This document shows, one piece after another, positions 1 to 7,362 of a stretch of DNA of 14,657 bases. Below the pieces are notes generated by a model. It saw only the letters and a list, made by a program, of their open reading frames with translations. It did not search any database and was not told the origin of the DNA. Made by a program: the position numbers and the translations under genes. Each line of letters starts with the position of its first letter. Position 1 is the stretch's first letter. This DNA is from Pseudomonadales bacterium (lineage in GTDB: Bacteria > Pseudomonadota > Gammaproteobacteria > Pseudomonadales > Moraxellaceae): positions 1 to 14,657 of the forward strand of contig JABEVH010000280.1 of assembly GCA_013043915.1 (NCBI GenBank), given 5' to 3'.

Positions 1-2
1 AA

Positions 3-77
3 CTGATGTGGCGCGGTTACACCACGCTTCAAATCATGTGCATGGGCGCAGAGCTTGTGTTGAATGGATCAGGGTGA
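3..77 (+). CDS. C-terminal tail of an open frame truncated by the window edge (possibly a transposase)
   Basis: An uninterrupted plus-strand frame enters from the left edge and stops at TGA 75-77, giving 24 residues that include the pattern W-R-G-Y-x-x-L-Q. That pattern is loosely reminiscent of the C-termini of some IS4-type DDE transposases. This is recognition from memory and was not tested. Frame 2 is also open over this stretch (to about base 131), so reading frame alone does not prove coding. No inverted-repeat end could be assigned because the other end lies outside the window. Confidence 0.22.
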   Translation: MMWRGYTTLQIMCMGAELVLNGSG

Positions 78-218
78 CAAAATTGTGGGTAATGGGCAGA
101 CCTAGCCCCCAAAATACGGTGGCCAGCTGATGACTTACTTGTCATATCCCTTAAATGTTTACTTTGCACCCTAAAACACATGCGCTGATTTCCTCATCCT
201 GTTGAGAATTACCAGCTT

Positions 219-233
219 GTACGATAGTACGAT
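219..233. repeat. Short tandem direct repeat GTACGAT-A-GTACGAT
   Basis: Two exact copies of GTACGAT (219-225 and 227-233) are separated by one base, between the left-edge frame and the end of the PaaX-like gene. Because GTAC is self-complementary, the element can also be read as an imperfect palindrome. The function is unknown; it could be a protein-binding site or chance. Confidence 0.4.
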
Positions 234-269
234 TAATGCCCCCATGCCAAGTAAAAGCGTGAAGTTAGT

Positions 270-1073
270 TTAATAAAGCCCTGCTTCGTCTTGAGTCTGC
301 TGTAGAAACTGGCGCCAAATATTCTGACCAAATTCATCAAAGGCGATGACACCCTGAAAAAACATGCGTCTCGCCTGGGCATCGATCCAGCTATCCGGGA
401 GCAAGGGATCAAACAGAACCTGATGGATGGCTTCTCGTCCCCATACAAAACTTTCTCGGGCAGCCTGTTCTGTTGTCAAACTAGCTGCCTGATTCAACCA
501 GTTTTGTAGCTTCTGATTAAGCTGGCGATAATTTTCATCCAGCTGTTGCAAAGGCCATAAATCACGCAGCACTGCCTCTTCCGAGGACTCAAGTCCATCC
601 AGCCTGGCCACCATGGCACCTAGAGGAAGTCCAAGTGCCTGTAAACGTTCACGTACGTCAGCAAGGCTGGCATCCAGGTTATCAGGGCGTAACGACAAGC
701 CACGACGCACCTCGCGAAACCCTAGCATGGCCAGTGCCCGTTCTTGTCGCCTTAGGGCACTACGATCACTTCGGCTCATATCACCTGTATACACAAGCAG
801 GTAGTGACCATCCCAAGCACGCAGACGAGACTCGGCCTGTCTCCAGTTTCTTAGTTCCTGCGCCAAATGTTCAGCACTTGGCCCCATGACGTATAGACCG
901 CGCCCGGCCGTAGATAAATGTCCTTGCGTAACCAGCCGGGTTACCGTCACACGAATGCTATTATCTGTCATCGCAAACACACGACCTGCCAACAGCAGGT
1001 CATGCACCGGGCAGGGAAGGGGATGGCGGACCATCACCATATCGAGAATGAGCTGTCGAGCAAGTACCTCCAT
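270..1073 (-). CDS. PaaX-like transcriptional regulator
   Basis: This 267-residue protein resembles the PaaX family. PaaX represses phenylacetate catabolism by binding DNA and releasing it on binding phenylacetyl-CoA. An N-terminal winged helix-turn-helix lies at about residues 20-65 (NSIRVTVTRL, then a wing around GRGLYV). The C-terminal part carries the family-like FDPLLPDSWI segment at about residues 211-220. The start at 1073 is preferred over the in-frame ATG at 1142. The upstream ATG would overlap rph by 59 bases, whereas the ATG at 1073 has an AGGAAGG Shine-Dalgarno that itself overlaps the rph TAG stop. The gene therefore probably follows rph in one transcript, possibly with coupled translation. 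No phenylacetate genes are visible, so the regulated target and ligand are unknown. Confidence 0.8.
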   Translation of the reverse strand: MEVLARQLILDMVMVRHPLPCPVHDLLLAGRVFAMTDNSIRVTVTRLVTQGHLSTAGRGLYVMGPSAEHLAQELRNWRQAESRLRAWDGHYLLVYTGDMSRSDRSALRRQERALAMLGFREVRRGLSLRPDNLDASLADVRERLQALGLPLGAMVARLDGLESSEEAVLRDLWPLQQLDENYRQLNQKLQNWLNQAASLTTEQAARESFVWGREAIHQVLFDPLLPDSWIDAQARRMFFQGVIAFDEFGQNIWRQFLQQTQDEAGLY

Positions 1074-1083
1074 GAACGCCTTC

Positions 1084-1800
1084 CTACCAGCCCAAAGCCT
1101 GCTTCTGCTGCTGAATAATGCCTTGAATACCTTGCTCGGCAAGATTCAACAGGCTATCTACCTGCTGCCGAGTTAAGGCAGAACCTTCTGCTGTACCCTG
1201 GATTTCAACAAACTGGCTGTGCTGTGTCATGACAACATTCATGTCGGTATCACAGGCCGAGTCCTCGGCATAGTCCAGATCCAGCACCGGATGCCCTTCA
1301 TACATACCGACTGATACGGCCGCAATTAAGGCATTTAGGGGATCCAGTTTGATCTGCTTGCGCTCCAGCATGATAGCGAGTGCATCGGCCATGGCGACAC
1401 AGGCTCCTGTAATCGAAGCGGTGCGAGTTCCTCCATCCGCCTGTATCACATCGCAATCGATATGCAGAGAGTTTTCACCCAATTTTTTAAGATCCACGGC
1501 AGCTCTTAGGCTACGCCCAATTAAGCGCTGTATCTCTTGGGTACGCCCTGACTGTTTTCCGCGGGCAGCTTCACGATCACCTCGTGTGTGGGTTGCTCGT
1601 GGCAACATGCCATACTCGGCGGTCACCCAGCCTTCACCTGTGCCCTTGATAAAGCGGGGCACACCGCTTTCTACACTCGCCGTACATATAACCTTAGTGT
1701 CACCATATTCTACCAGTACCGATCCCTCAGCATGGCGGGTGTAGTGGCGTGTTATGCGCAGATTGCGCAGCTGATCAGGTTGTCGGCCAGAAGGGCGCAT
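1084..1800 (-). CDS. rph: Ribonuclease PH
   Basis: RNase PH is a phosphate-dependent 3'-5' exoribonuclease that trims tRNA 3' ends, releasing nucleoside diphosphates. The 238-residue protein has the normal family length and opens with the typical MRPSGR. The phosphate-binding SGRT is at residues 84-87, the CDVIQADGGTRTASI block at 116-130, and the acidic DLDYAEDSACDTDMNV active-site segment at 174-189. An ATG at 1815 lies in frame, but 1800 matches the family start and has GAGG nine bases upstream. The gene is divergent from yicC, as in many proteobacteria, and is followed by the PaaX-like gene 10 bases after its stop. Confidence 0.97.
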   Translation of the reverse strand: MRPSGRQPDQLRNLRITRHYTRHAEGSVLVEYGDTKVICTASVESGVPRFIKGTGEGWVTAEYGMLPRATHTRGDREAARGKQSGRTQEIQRLIGRSLRAAVDLKKLGENSLHIDCDVIQADGGTRTASITGACVAMADALAIMLERKQIKLDPLNALIAAVSVGMYEGHPVLDLDYAEDSACDTDMNVVMTQHSQFVEIQGTAEGSALTRQQVDSLLNLAEQGIQGIIQQQKQALGW

Positions 1801-1830
1801 GCAGGTAATCCTCATATCTCAAAGGTGTTC

Positions 1831-1836
1831 AGTATA
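1831..1836 (-). promoter_or_regulatory. Candidate -10 element for rph
   Basis: On the minus strand TATACT (five of six consensus bases) lies about 30 bases before the rph start. No good -35 was found 16-18 bases upstream, so only the -10 box is supported. The spacer 1801-1933 must hold divergent promoters for rph and yicC. Confidence 0.35.
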
Positions 1837-1933
1837 ACCGAATGCCTTGCAGAGAGGTGGGGTCTTGGGCCGGTTAGATGTCATCCCTGGCTTATGCCAT
1901 ACTAGATGGCAATAACTTACAGGATGGCCCTGC

Positions 1934-2800
1934 ATGTCCATTATTCGATCCATGACAGCCTTCGCCCACGCTGCTGGTCATGCTGAGTCATTTCATTTCC
2001 AGTGCGAGTTACGCTCGGTCAACCACAGGTATCTGGAAATCACACTGCGACTGCCGGATAGCCTGCATCACCTTGAACCTGCGCTGCGCGAACTGATTCG
2101 TAATTACGTAGCACGGGGCAAGGTCGAGCTTTTTGTGCGCCTAGATCAGGCTGCCTCGGATCATCCCCTACTCAATAAGGCACTGGCCGAAAAAATCCTG
2201 CACTTGGCTGCAGAAATTGATGCCCTAGCCCGCCACTCAGCGCCCGTGAGTGCTCTTGAAGTCTTGCGTATGCCGGGTGTATTGACCCATAACCATGCTA
2301 CTCCGGCTCAATTAGATGAGCATGTTTTGCAACTAGCTAGCGCCGTTATTATAGATTTTCTCCATGCTCGTGAGCGTGAAGGGCTGGCGCTCAAATATGT
2401 GATCCTGGAAAAACTTGATCAGCTTGATCGTGTGCTGATGACGCTAGTTAAATCTATTCCCCGCATCTTGGAAGAACAGCAATCTCGACTCACTGCTCGT
2501 CTTAATGAGCTCTCGCTGAATCTTGATAGCGAGCGCATGGAGCAGGAAATTGTACTACTGATGCATCGAATGGATGTCAGCGAAGAGCTTGACCGTTTGC
2601 GGACACATGTTGATGAATTCAAGCGCGTCATCGACCAGGGCGGGCCCGTTGGACGCCGACTGGATTTTCTGTTGCAGGAATTTAATCGGGAAGCTAATAC
2701 GTTAGCCTCCAAGGCGGTCAGTAGCGACAGCACGCTTTCATCGGTTGAGCTTAAAGTATTGATTGAACAAATGCGCGAACAAATTCAAAACCTGGAGTGA
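1934..2800 (+). CDS. yicC: YicC family endoribonuclease
   Basis: The 288-residue protein matches the usual length (about 287) of YicC, an endoribonuclease reported to take part in RNA decay, including of small RNAs. The N-terminal YicC domain (about 1-155) starts with the family signature RSMTAFA and contains ELRSVNHRYLE. The C-terminal domain (about 205-288, DUF1732) contains EFKRVI, GGPVGRRLDFLLQE, NREANTLASK and ELKVLIEQMREQIQN, which are typical. AGGA lies about nine bases before the ATG. The gmk ATG follows five bases after the yicC stop, so the two are almost certainly cotranscribed. Its position opposite rph places two RNA-processing enzymes back to back. Confidence 0.95.
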   Translation: MSIIRSMTAFAHAAGHAESFHFQCELRSVNHRYLEITLRLPDSLHHLEPALRELIRNYVARGKVELFVRLDQAASDHPLLNKALAEKILHLAAEIDALARHSAPVSALEVLRMPGVLTHNHATPAQLDEHVLQLASAVIIDFLHAREREGLALKYVILEKLDQLDRVLMTLVKSIPRILEEQQSRLTARLNELSLNLDSERMEQEIVLLMHRMDVSEELDRLRTHVDEFKRVIDQGGPVGRRLDFLLQEFNREANTLASKAVSSDSTLSSVELKVLIEQMREQIQNLE

Positions 2801-2805
2801 ACCTA

Positions 2806-3417
2806 ATGTCCGGATCTTTGTTTATTGTCACAGCCGCTTCGGGCACCGGAAAAACATCACTGGTCAGTGCGCTTATGCAGGACCATCCTACGTTGAGCGT
2901 ATCGGTTTCTCATACCACCCGCCCTCAGCGCCCTGGCGAAGTGGATGGGGTTAATTATCATTTTGTTGAACGTTCACAGTTCAAAACACGCATCGCTAAT
3001 CAGGATTTTCTTGAATACGCTGAAGTTTTCGGCAATTACTATGGTACTTCACGGCAGGGAGTTGACCGGTTATTGATGGCTGACCGGGATGTACTGCTTG
3101 AAATCGACTGGCAAGGTGCTGCACAAGTCCGCAATATATATCCCGATGCGGTCAGCATTTTCATTTTACCTCCGTCACTGCTAGCACTTCGTGAACGCCT
3201 GATCACCCGCGCTCAAGATGCTGATAGTGTCGTTGAGCAACGACTGCAATCTGCCGTTGCTGATATACGTCACCATGATGCCTTTGATTACATCATCATC
3301 AACGATGATTTTCAGCAAGCCTTACTGGATCTAAGACATATCACGGCAACGGCACGTCTTCGCCGTAAGCTACAGATAAATCGGCATGCCCATCTTTTGA
3401 AGAACTTGCTGGACTGA
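2806..3417 (+). CDS. gmk: Guanylate kinase
   Basis: Guanylate kinase phosphorylates GMP to GDP with ATP and so supplies GTP and the (p)ppGpp precursor pool. The 203-residue protein has the P-loop at residues 9-18 (ASGTGKTS), a GMP-binding segment SVSHTTRPQRPGEVDGVNYHFV (residues 33-54, with R39 and R42), the VLLEIDWQGAAQ acidic block at 96-107, and a lid-like region around RAQDADSVVEQRL at 135-147. A GTG at 2797 is in frame, but the ATG at 2806 has TGGAG nine bases upstream and gives the normal N-terminus. The P-loop has T9-A10-A11 where many relatives have S-A-P, a modest variation. Confidence 0.96.
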   Translation: MSGSLFIVTAASGTGKTSLVSALMQDHPTLSVSVSHTTRPQRPGEVDGVNYHFVERSQFKTRIANQDFLEYAEVFGNYYGTSRQGVDRLLMADRDVLLEIDWQGAAQVRNIYPDAVSIFILPPSLLALRERLITRAQDADSVVEQRLQSAVADIRHHDAFDYIIINDDFQQALLDLRHITATARLRRKLQINRHAHLLKNLLD

Positions 3418-3434
3418 CCGCTTTATCGTATAGT
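3406..3434 (+). promoter_or_regulatory. Candidate promoter for rpoZ-spoT inside the end of gmk
   Basis: TTGCTG (3406-3411) and TATAGT (3429-3434, five of six consensus bases) are separated by exactly 17 bases. Initiation would fall near 3441, leaving a leader of about 27 bases before the rpoZ ATG. The -35 box lies within the last codons of gmk. This is inferred from consensus only. Confidence 0.5.
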
Positions 3435-3467
3435 GATCAGTCCTAGTGAAGTATTTGGGGTAAGTTG

Positions 3468-3728
3468 ATGGCACGTGTTACGGTAGAGGACTGTCTCGAC
3501 AAACTGGACAACCGTTTTGAGCTGGTGCTGGTGGCAACGCGCCGTGCAAGGCAGTTGGCTACCGGGGGTAAAGAGCCACATTTGCCTTGGGATAATGATA
3601 AGCCTACCGTCATGGCATTGCGTGAAATCGCCGGTGGTTTTATTACGCGCGACATCTTAACTCAAAAAGCGGAAGATCCTCCTATCCTTGCACCCGCACT
3701 GACCCTAGACGGGCCGGAGATCGGCTGA
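3468..3728 (+). CDS. rpoZ: DNA-directed RNA polymerase omega subunit
   Basis: Omega helps fold and assemble the beta' subunit and forms one of the ppGpp-binding sites of RNA polymerase. The 86-residue protein begins with the conserved MARVTVEDCLDKLDNRFELVLVATRRARQL pattern (V4-D8, N15-R16-F17-E18-L19, R25-A29) and has ALREIAGGFI at about residues 50-59. The C-terminal tail ends in DGPEIG and is slightly shorter than in Escherichia coli (91). The ATG at 3468 is preferred over the TTG one codon upstream, with a GGGGTAAG Shine-Dalgarno before it. spoT follows 15 bases after the stop, linking the ppGpp-binding subunit with the ppGpp enzyme. Confidence 0.97.
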   Translation: MARVTVEDCLDKLDNRFELVLVATRRARQLATGGKEPHLPWDNDKPTVMALREIAGGFITRDILTQKAEDPPILAPALTLDGPEIG

Positions 3729-3743
3729 TTTAGGGAGGGCTTT

Positions 3744-5906
3744 ATGACGGCGGGTGTCGAGCTCAAGCGCGTCGAAGAGATCGACCATGCCGGCCTTGAT
3801 GCTCTTAGCTTACGGCTTGATGCGTACCTGAGCCGTGAGCAGATCGAGCTGATACGTCAGGCTTATTTCCTGGCAGAAAAGGCGCATCATGGGCAGTTTC
3901 GCCGAAACGGCGCGCCTTATATAACTCACCCTCTCGCTGTTGCCGGCATACTGTGTGGTATGCACATGGATCATCAGAGCATCATGGCTGCCATGCTCCA
4001 TGATGTGATAGAAGATACTCAAATCACGAAAGCTGAATTGGCCAAAGCCTTTGGTGATGATGTTGCCCGCCTCGTGGATGGCGTTACCAAACTTACTCAG
4101 GTCCAGTTTGGCTCCAAAGCCGAAGCGAAAGCTGAAAATTTTCGTAAAATGATGCTAGCCATGACTCAGGATATTCGTGTCATTCTAGTCAAGCTGGCCG
4201 ATCGCCTGCATAACATGCGCACCCTGGATGTACTCTCGGCCGAGAAAAGTCGTCGTATCGCTGAAGAGACCCTGGAAATTTATGCCCCCATTGCCAATAG
4301 ACTCGGCATGAATGAATTGCGTATGGAATATGAAGACTTAGGGTTTGCTGTCCTTTATCCCATGCGAGCTAACTTGATTGCCAAAGCCGTTAAATCAGCA
4401 CGTGGCAATCGCAAGGAAATGCTGAACAGTATTCGAGAGTCGCTGGAACAGCGCCTGAGCGGGGAAGGGCTACAGGTGCGAGTTATGGGCAGAGAAAAGC
4501 ATCTGTTCAGTATTTACACCAAAATGCGGGAAAAACGAAAATCTTTCGCGGAAATTATGGATGTTTACGGTTTTCGCATTGTCACTGACACGGTAGATTC
4601 CTGCTACCGCACACTCGGCGTGATTCATAACCTCTACAAACCCGTTCCTGGCAAATTCAAAGATTATATTGCCATTCCCAAAGCTAACGGCTACCAATCG
4701 CTGCATACCATCTTGATAGGTCAGCGCGGTGTTCCCATTGAAATTCAGGTCCGTACCGAAGCCATGGAAGCCATGGCTAATAATGGCATCGCTGCTCACT
4801 GGCTATACAAGTCCGAAGGCTTTACCAATACGTCACAATCGCGCGCTCGGGAATGGATAAAATCCCTGCTGGAAATTCAACAAAATGCAGGAAACTCGAT
4901 GGAATTCATCGAGCATGTCAAAATTGATCTGTTCCCTGATGAAGTTTATGTCTTTACCCCCAAAGGGCGTATTCTGACCTTGGCTCAAGGAGCAACCGCC
5001 GTAGATTTCGCTTATACCGTGCACTCGGATATTGGCAACACCTGTGTAGCGGCGCGTATCGATAACCGACTAGCCCCCTTATCTATTCCCCTGCAAAGTG
5101 GCCAGACGGTAGAAATTATTACAGCCCCAGGGGCCCGACCTAATCCTGCTTGGCTTAATTTTGTGGTTACCAGCAAGGCTAGAGCTAATATTCGTCATTT
5201 TCTGAAAGACCAGCAAGCCAGCGAGGCTGTAGACCTGGGGCGCAGACTTCTGGAACGAGCACTGAGTCCTAGTGGCAGCAGTATTCAGTTGCTTGATCCA
5301 GGGCGGCTCCACACCGTTCTTGGCGAGTTGAATGCCGTGGATCTTGAACAACTCCTGCAGGAAATTGGCCTAGGTAATCGCCTTGCGCCTCTCGTCGCAC
5401 ATCGCCTTACCGGCATCAGCACGAATGAGGACAGCTCACGATCAGGAAGCCATGCTCGCAGCAGCATCGCCATCCGCGGAACGGAGGGCATGGTATTAAC
5501 TTATGCACGATGCTGTCGCCCTATACCGGGTGATGAAATTGTCGGACATATGAGTTCTGGTAAGGGACTGGTAGTACATCGTGACAATTGCCGCAATATC
5601 GCTGCGGAGTTACGTGAAAATCCTGACAAATGCCTACCTCTCAGCTGGTCGGAACGCGTTGACCGAGAGTTTCAGGTTGACTTGCGCGTTGACCTAGAAA
5701 ACCAGCGTGGTCTTCTGGCGGTTCTGGCGACCCATATCACGGAAGCTGATGCCAATATTGAGTCCATAGCCCTGCATGAGAAGGACTCGCATCAATCAGT
5801 CGTCAACTTGAGTGTCGTCGTTCATGACCGCGTTCATTTGGCTCGTGTTCTGCGACGCATGCGTATCATCAAAGGTGTCATTCGCGTTACACGTGTACGT
5901 GCCTGA
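3744..5906 (+). CDS. spoT: Bifunctional (p)ppGpp synthetase/hydrolase SpoT
   Basis: SpoT makes and degrades the alarmone (p)ppGpp. The 720-residue protein has an intact HD hydrolase domain: H62 in ITHPLAVAG, H86-D87-x2-E90-D91 in MLHDVIEDT, and D153/N157 in VKLADRLHNMRT. The synthetase domain contains YGFRIVTDTVDSCYR (275-289) and the basic KFKD motif at 304-307, the form found in bifunctional enzymes rather than the acidic version of RelA. NGYQSLHT is at 315-322. A TGS domain follows at about 396-456 (DEVYVFTPKG), then a cysteine-containing CCRPIPGDEI segment at 590-599 and a C-terminal ACT domain at about 645-720. GGGAGG sits five bases before the ATG. The start region is about 18 residues longer than in the roughly 702-residue E. 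coli protein. Confidence 0.97.
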   Translation: MTAGVELKRVEEIDHAGLDALSLRLDAYLSREQIELIRQAYFLAEKAHHGQFRRNGAPYITHPLAVAGILCGMHMDHQSIMAAMLHDVIEDTQITKAELAKAFGDDVARLVDGVTKLTQVQFGSKAEAKAENFRKMMLAMTQDIRVILVKLADRLHNMRTLDVLSAEKSRRIAEETLEIYAPIANRLGMNELRMEYEDLGFAVLYPMRANLIAKAVKSARGNRKEMLNSIRESLEQRLSGEGLQVRVMGREKHLFSIYTKMREKRKSFAEIMDVYGFRIVTDTVDSCYRTLGVIHNLYKPVPGKFKDYIAIPKANGYQSLHTILIGQRGVPIEIQVRTEAMEAMANNGIAAHWLYKSEGFTNTSQSRAREWIKSLLEIQQNAGNSMEFIEHVKIDLFPDEVYVFTPKGRILTLAQGATAVDFAYTVHSDIGNTCVAARIDNRLAPLSIPLQSGQTVEIITAPGARPNPAWLNFVVTSKARANIRHFLKDQQASEAVDLGRRLLERALSPSGSSIQLLDPGRLHTVLGELNAVDLEQLLQEIGLGNRLAPLVAHRLTGISTNEDSSRSGSHARSSIAIRGTEGMVLTYARCCRPIPGDEIVGHMSSGKGLVVHRDNCRNIAAELRENPDKCLPLSWSERVDREFQVDLRVDLENQRGLLAVLATHITEADANIESIALHEKDSHQSVVNLSVVVHDRVHLARVLRRMRIIKGVIRVTRVRA

Positions 5907-5984
5907 AACCTCCTCTTCACAATTTTGTCGCAGCATATTCATCACACTTCATTATGCTTTATATCCCTCAGCTAAGGCCTTTTT

Positions 5985-6269
5985 ATGAAAAGTTTCCAGG
6001 ACCGAGCTGCTGATTTGAATGCCATCTTGCATCGCGCCCGTTTGGGTCAGGTGAATGACGCCGAGTTAGTCAATTATGCACTTCACTACCCATGGGCTGA
6101 GATTTACGCCACTCCGGATGGCTATGCCATGGATGGATGCTGTGATGAAGGCTGCCCACAAGCCGGGTGCGTGACACCTTGGCATCAATCCCTCACAACT
6201 CCTCGCATTCTTGCTCTGGTTGAGCGGCAACTTCGTCATGACAAGCGCCTAAAACAGGACTCCGCTTAA
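5985..6269 (+). CDS. Small cysteine-cluster protein of unknown function
   Basis: I do not recognise this 94-residue protein. It has no signal peptide or membrane segment and looks cytosolic. Its N-terminal third is helical in character (AADLNAILHRARLGQVNDAELVNYAL). A compact cluster then follows with C52, C53, C57 and C62 in the pattern CC-x3-C-x4-C, with H67 close by. The C-terminal part is a basic helix-like segment (RQLRHDKRLK). The clustered cysteines suggest metal or Fe-S binding or redox chemistry, but this is inference. AAGG lies seven bases before the ATG. The gene starts 78 bases after spoT, and that gap contains possible -10 boxes (TATGCT 5953-5958) without a well-spaced -35. A strong terminator follows, so it is the last gene of the gmk-rpoZ-spoT series or a separate short unit. 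Confidence 0.8.
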   Translation: MKSFQDRAADLNAILHRARLGQVNDAELVNYALHYPWAEIYATPDGYAMDGCCDEGCPQAGCVTPWHQSLTTPRILALVERQLRHDKRLKQDSA

Positions 6270-6298
6270 AGCCCTACCAGCAAGGCCAGGGTTTTTTT
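6267..6298 (+). terminator. Intrinsic terminator after the cysteine-cluster gene
   Basis: CCCT (6272-6275) pairs with AGGG (6288-6291), extended inward by CC/GG across a small internal loop and outward by AAA/TTT, and is followed directly by seven T residues (6292-6298). The hairpin starts at the stop codon of the 94-residue gene and closes the spoT-side transcript before ridA. Confidence 0.8.
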
Positions 6299-6339
6299 GT
6301 TATGCTTAAGTCCACCTTCACTACCCAAACAAGATACCC

Positions 6340-6723
6340 ATGACCCGTACCGTTATACATACCACACAGGCTCCTGAAGCCATAGGGTGCTATTCTCAGG
6401 CTATCCGTGCTGGATCTACTGTGTATCTCTCCGGCCAGATCGCATTAGACCCTGCAACCATGCAAATGCAACTGGGGATAGATGCGGAAATTTATCAGGT
6501 CTTCAAAAACCTACGGGCAGTCTGTCAAGCAGCAGGAGGCGACTTAAAGGATATCGTCAAACTGAACGTGTATCTCACCGACTTGGTTCATTTTGGCAAA
6601 GTTAATGAGATTATGGCTGAGTATTTCCAGCAACCCTACCCGGCTCGTGCCGCTTTGGGCGTAGCCTCCCTGCCACGCTCAGGCAGTGTAGAAATGGATG
6701 CCATTATGCAGCTAACCCCGTAA
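6340..6723 (+). CDS. ridA: RidA family enamine/imine deaminase
   Basis: RidA hydrolyses reactive enamine/imine intermediates (for example 2-aminoacrylate released by PLP-dependent dehydratases) to ketoacids and ammonia, protecting PLP enzymes. The 127-residue protein has the family length and the signatures GCYSQAI (16-22, Y18), VYLSGQIALDP (28-38), KLNVYLTDL (74-82) and YPARAALGVASLP (100-112). The catalytic arginine is R103 and the following acidic residue is E118. The ribosome-binding site is weak (ACAAGA). A terminator lies 42 bases upstream, so ridA needs its own promoter; TATGCT at 6301-6306 could be a -10 box but has no good -35. A RidA gene near spoT is also known from pseudomonads. 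Confidence 0.95.
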   Translation: MTRTVIHTTQAPEAIGCYSQAIRAGSTVYLSGQIALDPATMQMQLGIDAEIYQVFKNLRAVCQAAGGDLKDIVKLNVYLTDLVHFGKVNEIMAEYFQQPYPARAALGVASLPRSGSVEMDAIMQLTP

Positions 6724-6726
6724 GAT

Positions 6727-7356
6727 TTAGTTCCTTGGCAGGTTTGCTGTCAGATCGACTGTTCTGGCGGCAACCCGGTCTGAGTTGCTGTCAGACGATG
6801 GAATGGCATTTAGTCGCAAGCTGCTTAGTTTGGCTTGTGCCTGAGCATTACCTTGCGCTGCTGCTAGTTCCAGCCAATGCCTAGCCAGTTCAGCATCCGG
6901 TAATACACCCAGCTGGCCATGCAAATAAATATCAGCCAGACGCATCTGAGCCTCTACCACATTTTGTTTGGCAGCCTTCTGCAACCAAAGAATGGATAGG
7001 CTCGGGTTAGCTCGCAGACCATCACCACCTTGGTTATACCAATCTGCCAATTCCATACAAGCAGGTGCATAGCCCTCGGTGGCGGCTGCCTTGATCAGGC
7101 GATAAGCACTACCAGTATCGTAAGCAAGCCCGCCCTGTCCGTGACGATACATATTCCCCAAATAAAAATACGCCTGAGGATCATCATGCGTTGCAGCATC
7201 GAGTAAATTAGCTGCTGCACCCTCATAATCACCACGCTCATAGGCAGCAACACCATCGTCGTGTGCATTGCCAAATAGCCCAGCACTAGCAGGCAACGCC
7301 AACAACCCTGTCGCTGATACACAACATGCTATGATGGTTTTTTTTATCGAATTCAT
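6727..7356 (-). CDS. Secreted Sel1/TPR-like repeat protein
   Basis: The 209-residue protein begins with a typical Sec signal peptide (N-region NSIKK, hydrophobic core IIACCVSATGLLALP) with likely cleavage after ASA at residue 25, so the mature protein should be periplasmic. Residues about 33-180 hold three to four Sel1-like alpha-solenoid repeats, recognisable as YFYLGNMYRHGQGG, ACMELADWYNQGG and AQMRLADIYLHGQLG, each followed by a helix of the W-L-x-x-A-A type. Sel1 repeats usually mediate protein contacts; no enzymatic motif is visible. A GTG two codons upstream (7362) is a possible alternative start with a GGGGA-like site; the ATG is chosen because it gives the more usual signal peptide. 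A run of eight A residues lies in codons 4-6. The gene is divergent from oxyR, and its stop codon lies only three bases from that of ridA on the opposite strand. Confidence 0.85.
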   Translation of the reverse strand: MNSIKKTIIACCVSATGLLALPASAGLFGNAHDDGVAAYERGDYEGAAANLLDAATHDDPQAYFYLGNMYRHGQGGLAYDTGSAYRLIKAAATEGYAPACMELADWYNQGGDGLRANPSLSILWLQKAAKQNVVEAQMRLADIYLHGQLGVLPDAELARHWLELAAAQGNAQAQAKLSSLRLNAIPSSDSNSDRVAARTVDLTANLPRN

Positions 7357-7362
7357 GATCAC

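Noticed and set aside
1074..1142. Upstream start for the PaaX-like gene at 1142
   Set aside because: It would overlap rph by 59 bases, and the ATG at 1073 has a much better Shine-Dalgarno.
1349..1905. Long plus-strand open frames opposite rph
   Set aside because: They lie antisense to the well-conserved rph coding sequence, lack recognisable motifs and are best explained as shadow frames.
4470..5491. Several minus-strand open frames inside spoT
   Set aside because: The spoT frame is intact and conserved throughout this stretch; the opposing frames show no family features.
5907..5984. Promoter between spoT and the cysteine-cluster gene
   Set aside because: TATGCT and TTATAT boxes are present, but the nearest -35-like TTGTCG is 19-22 or more bases away, outside normal spacing.
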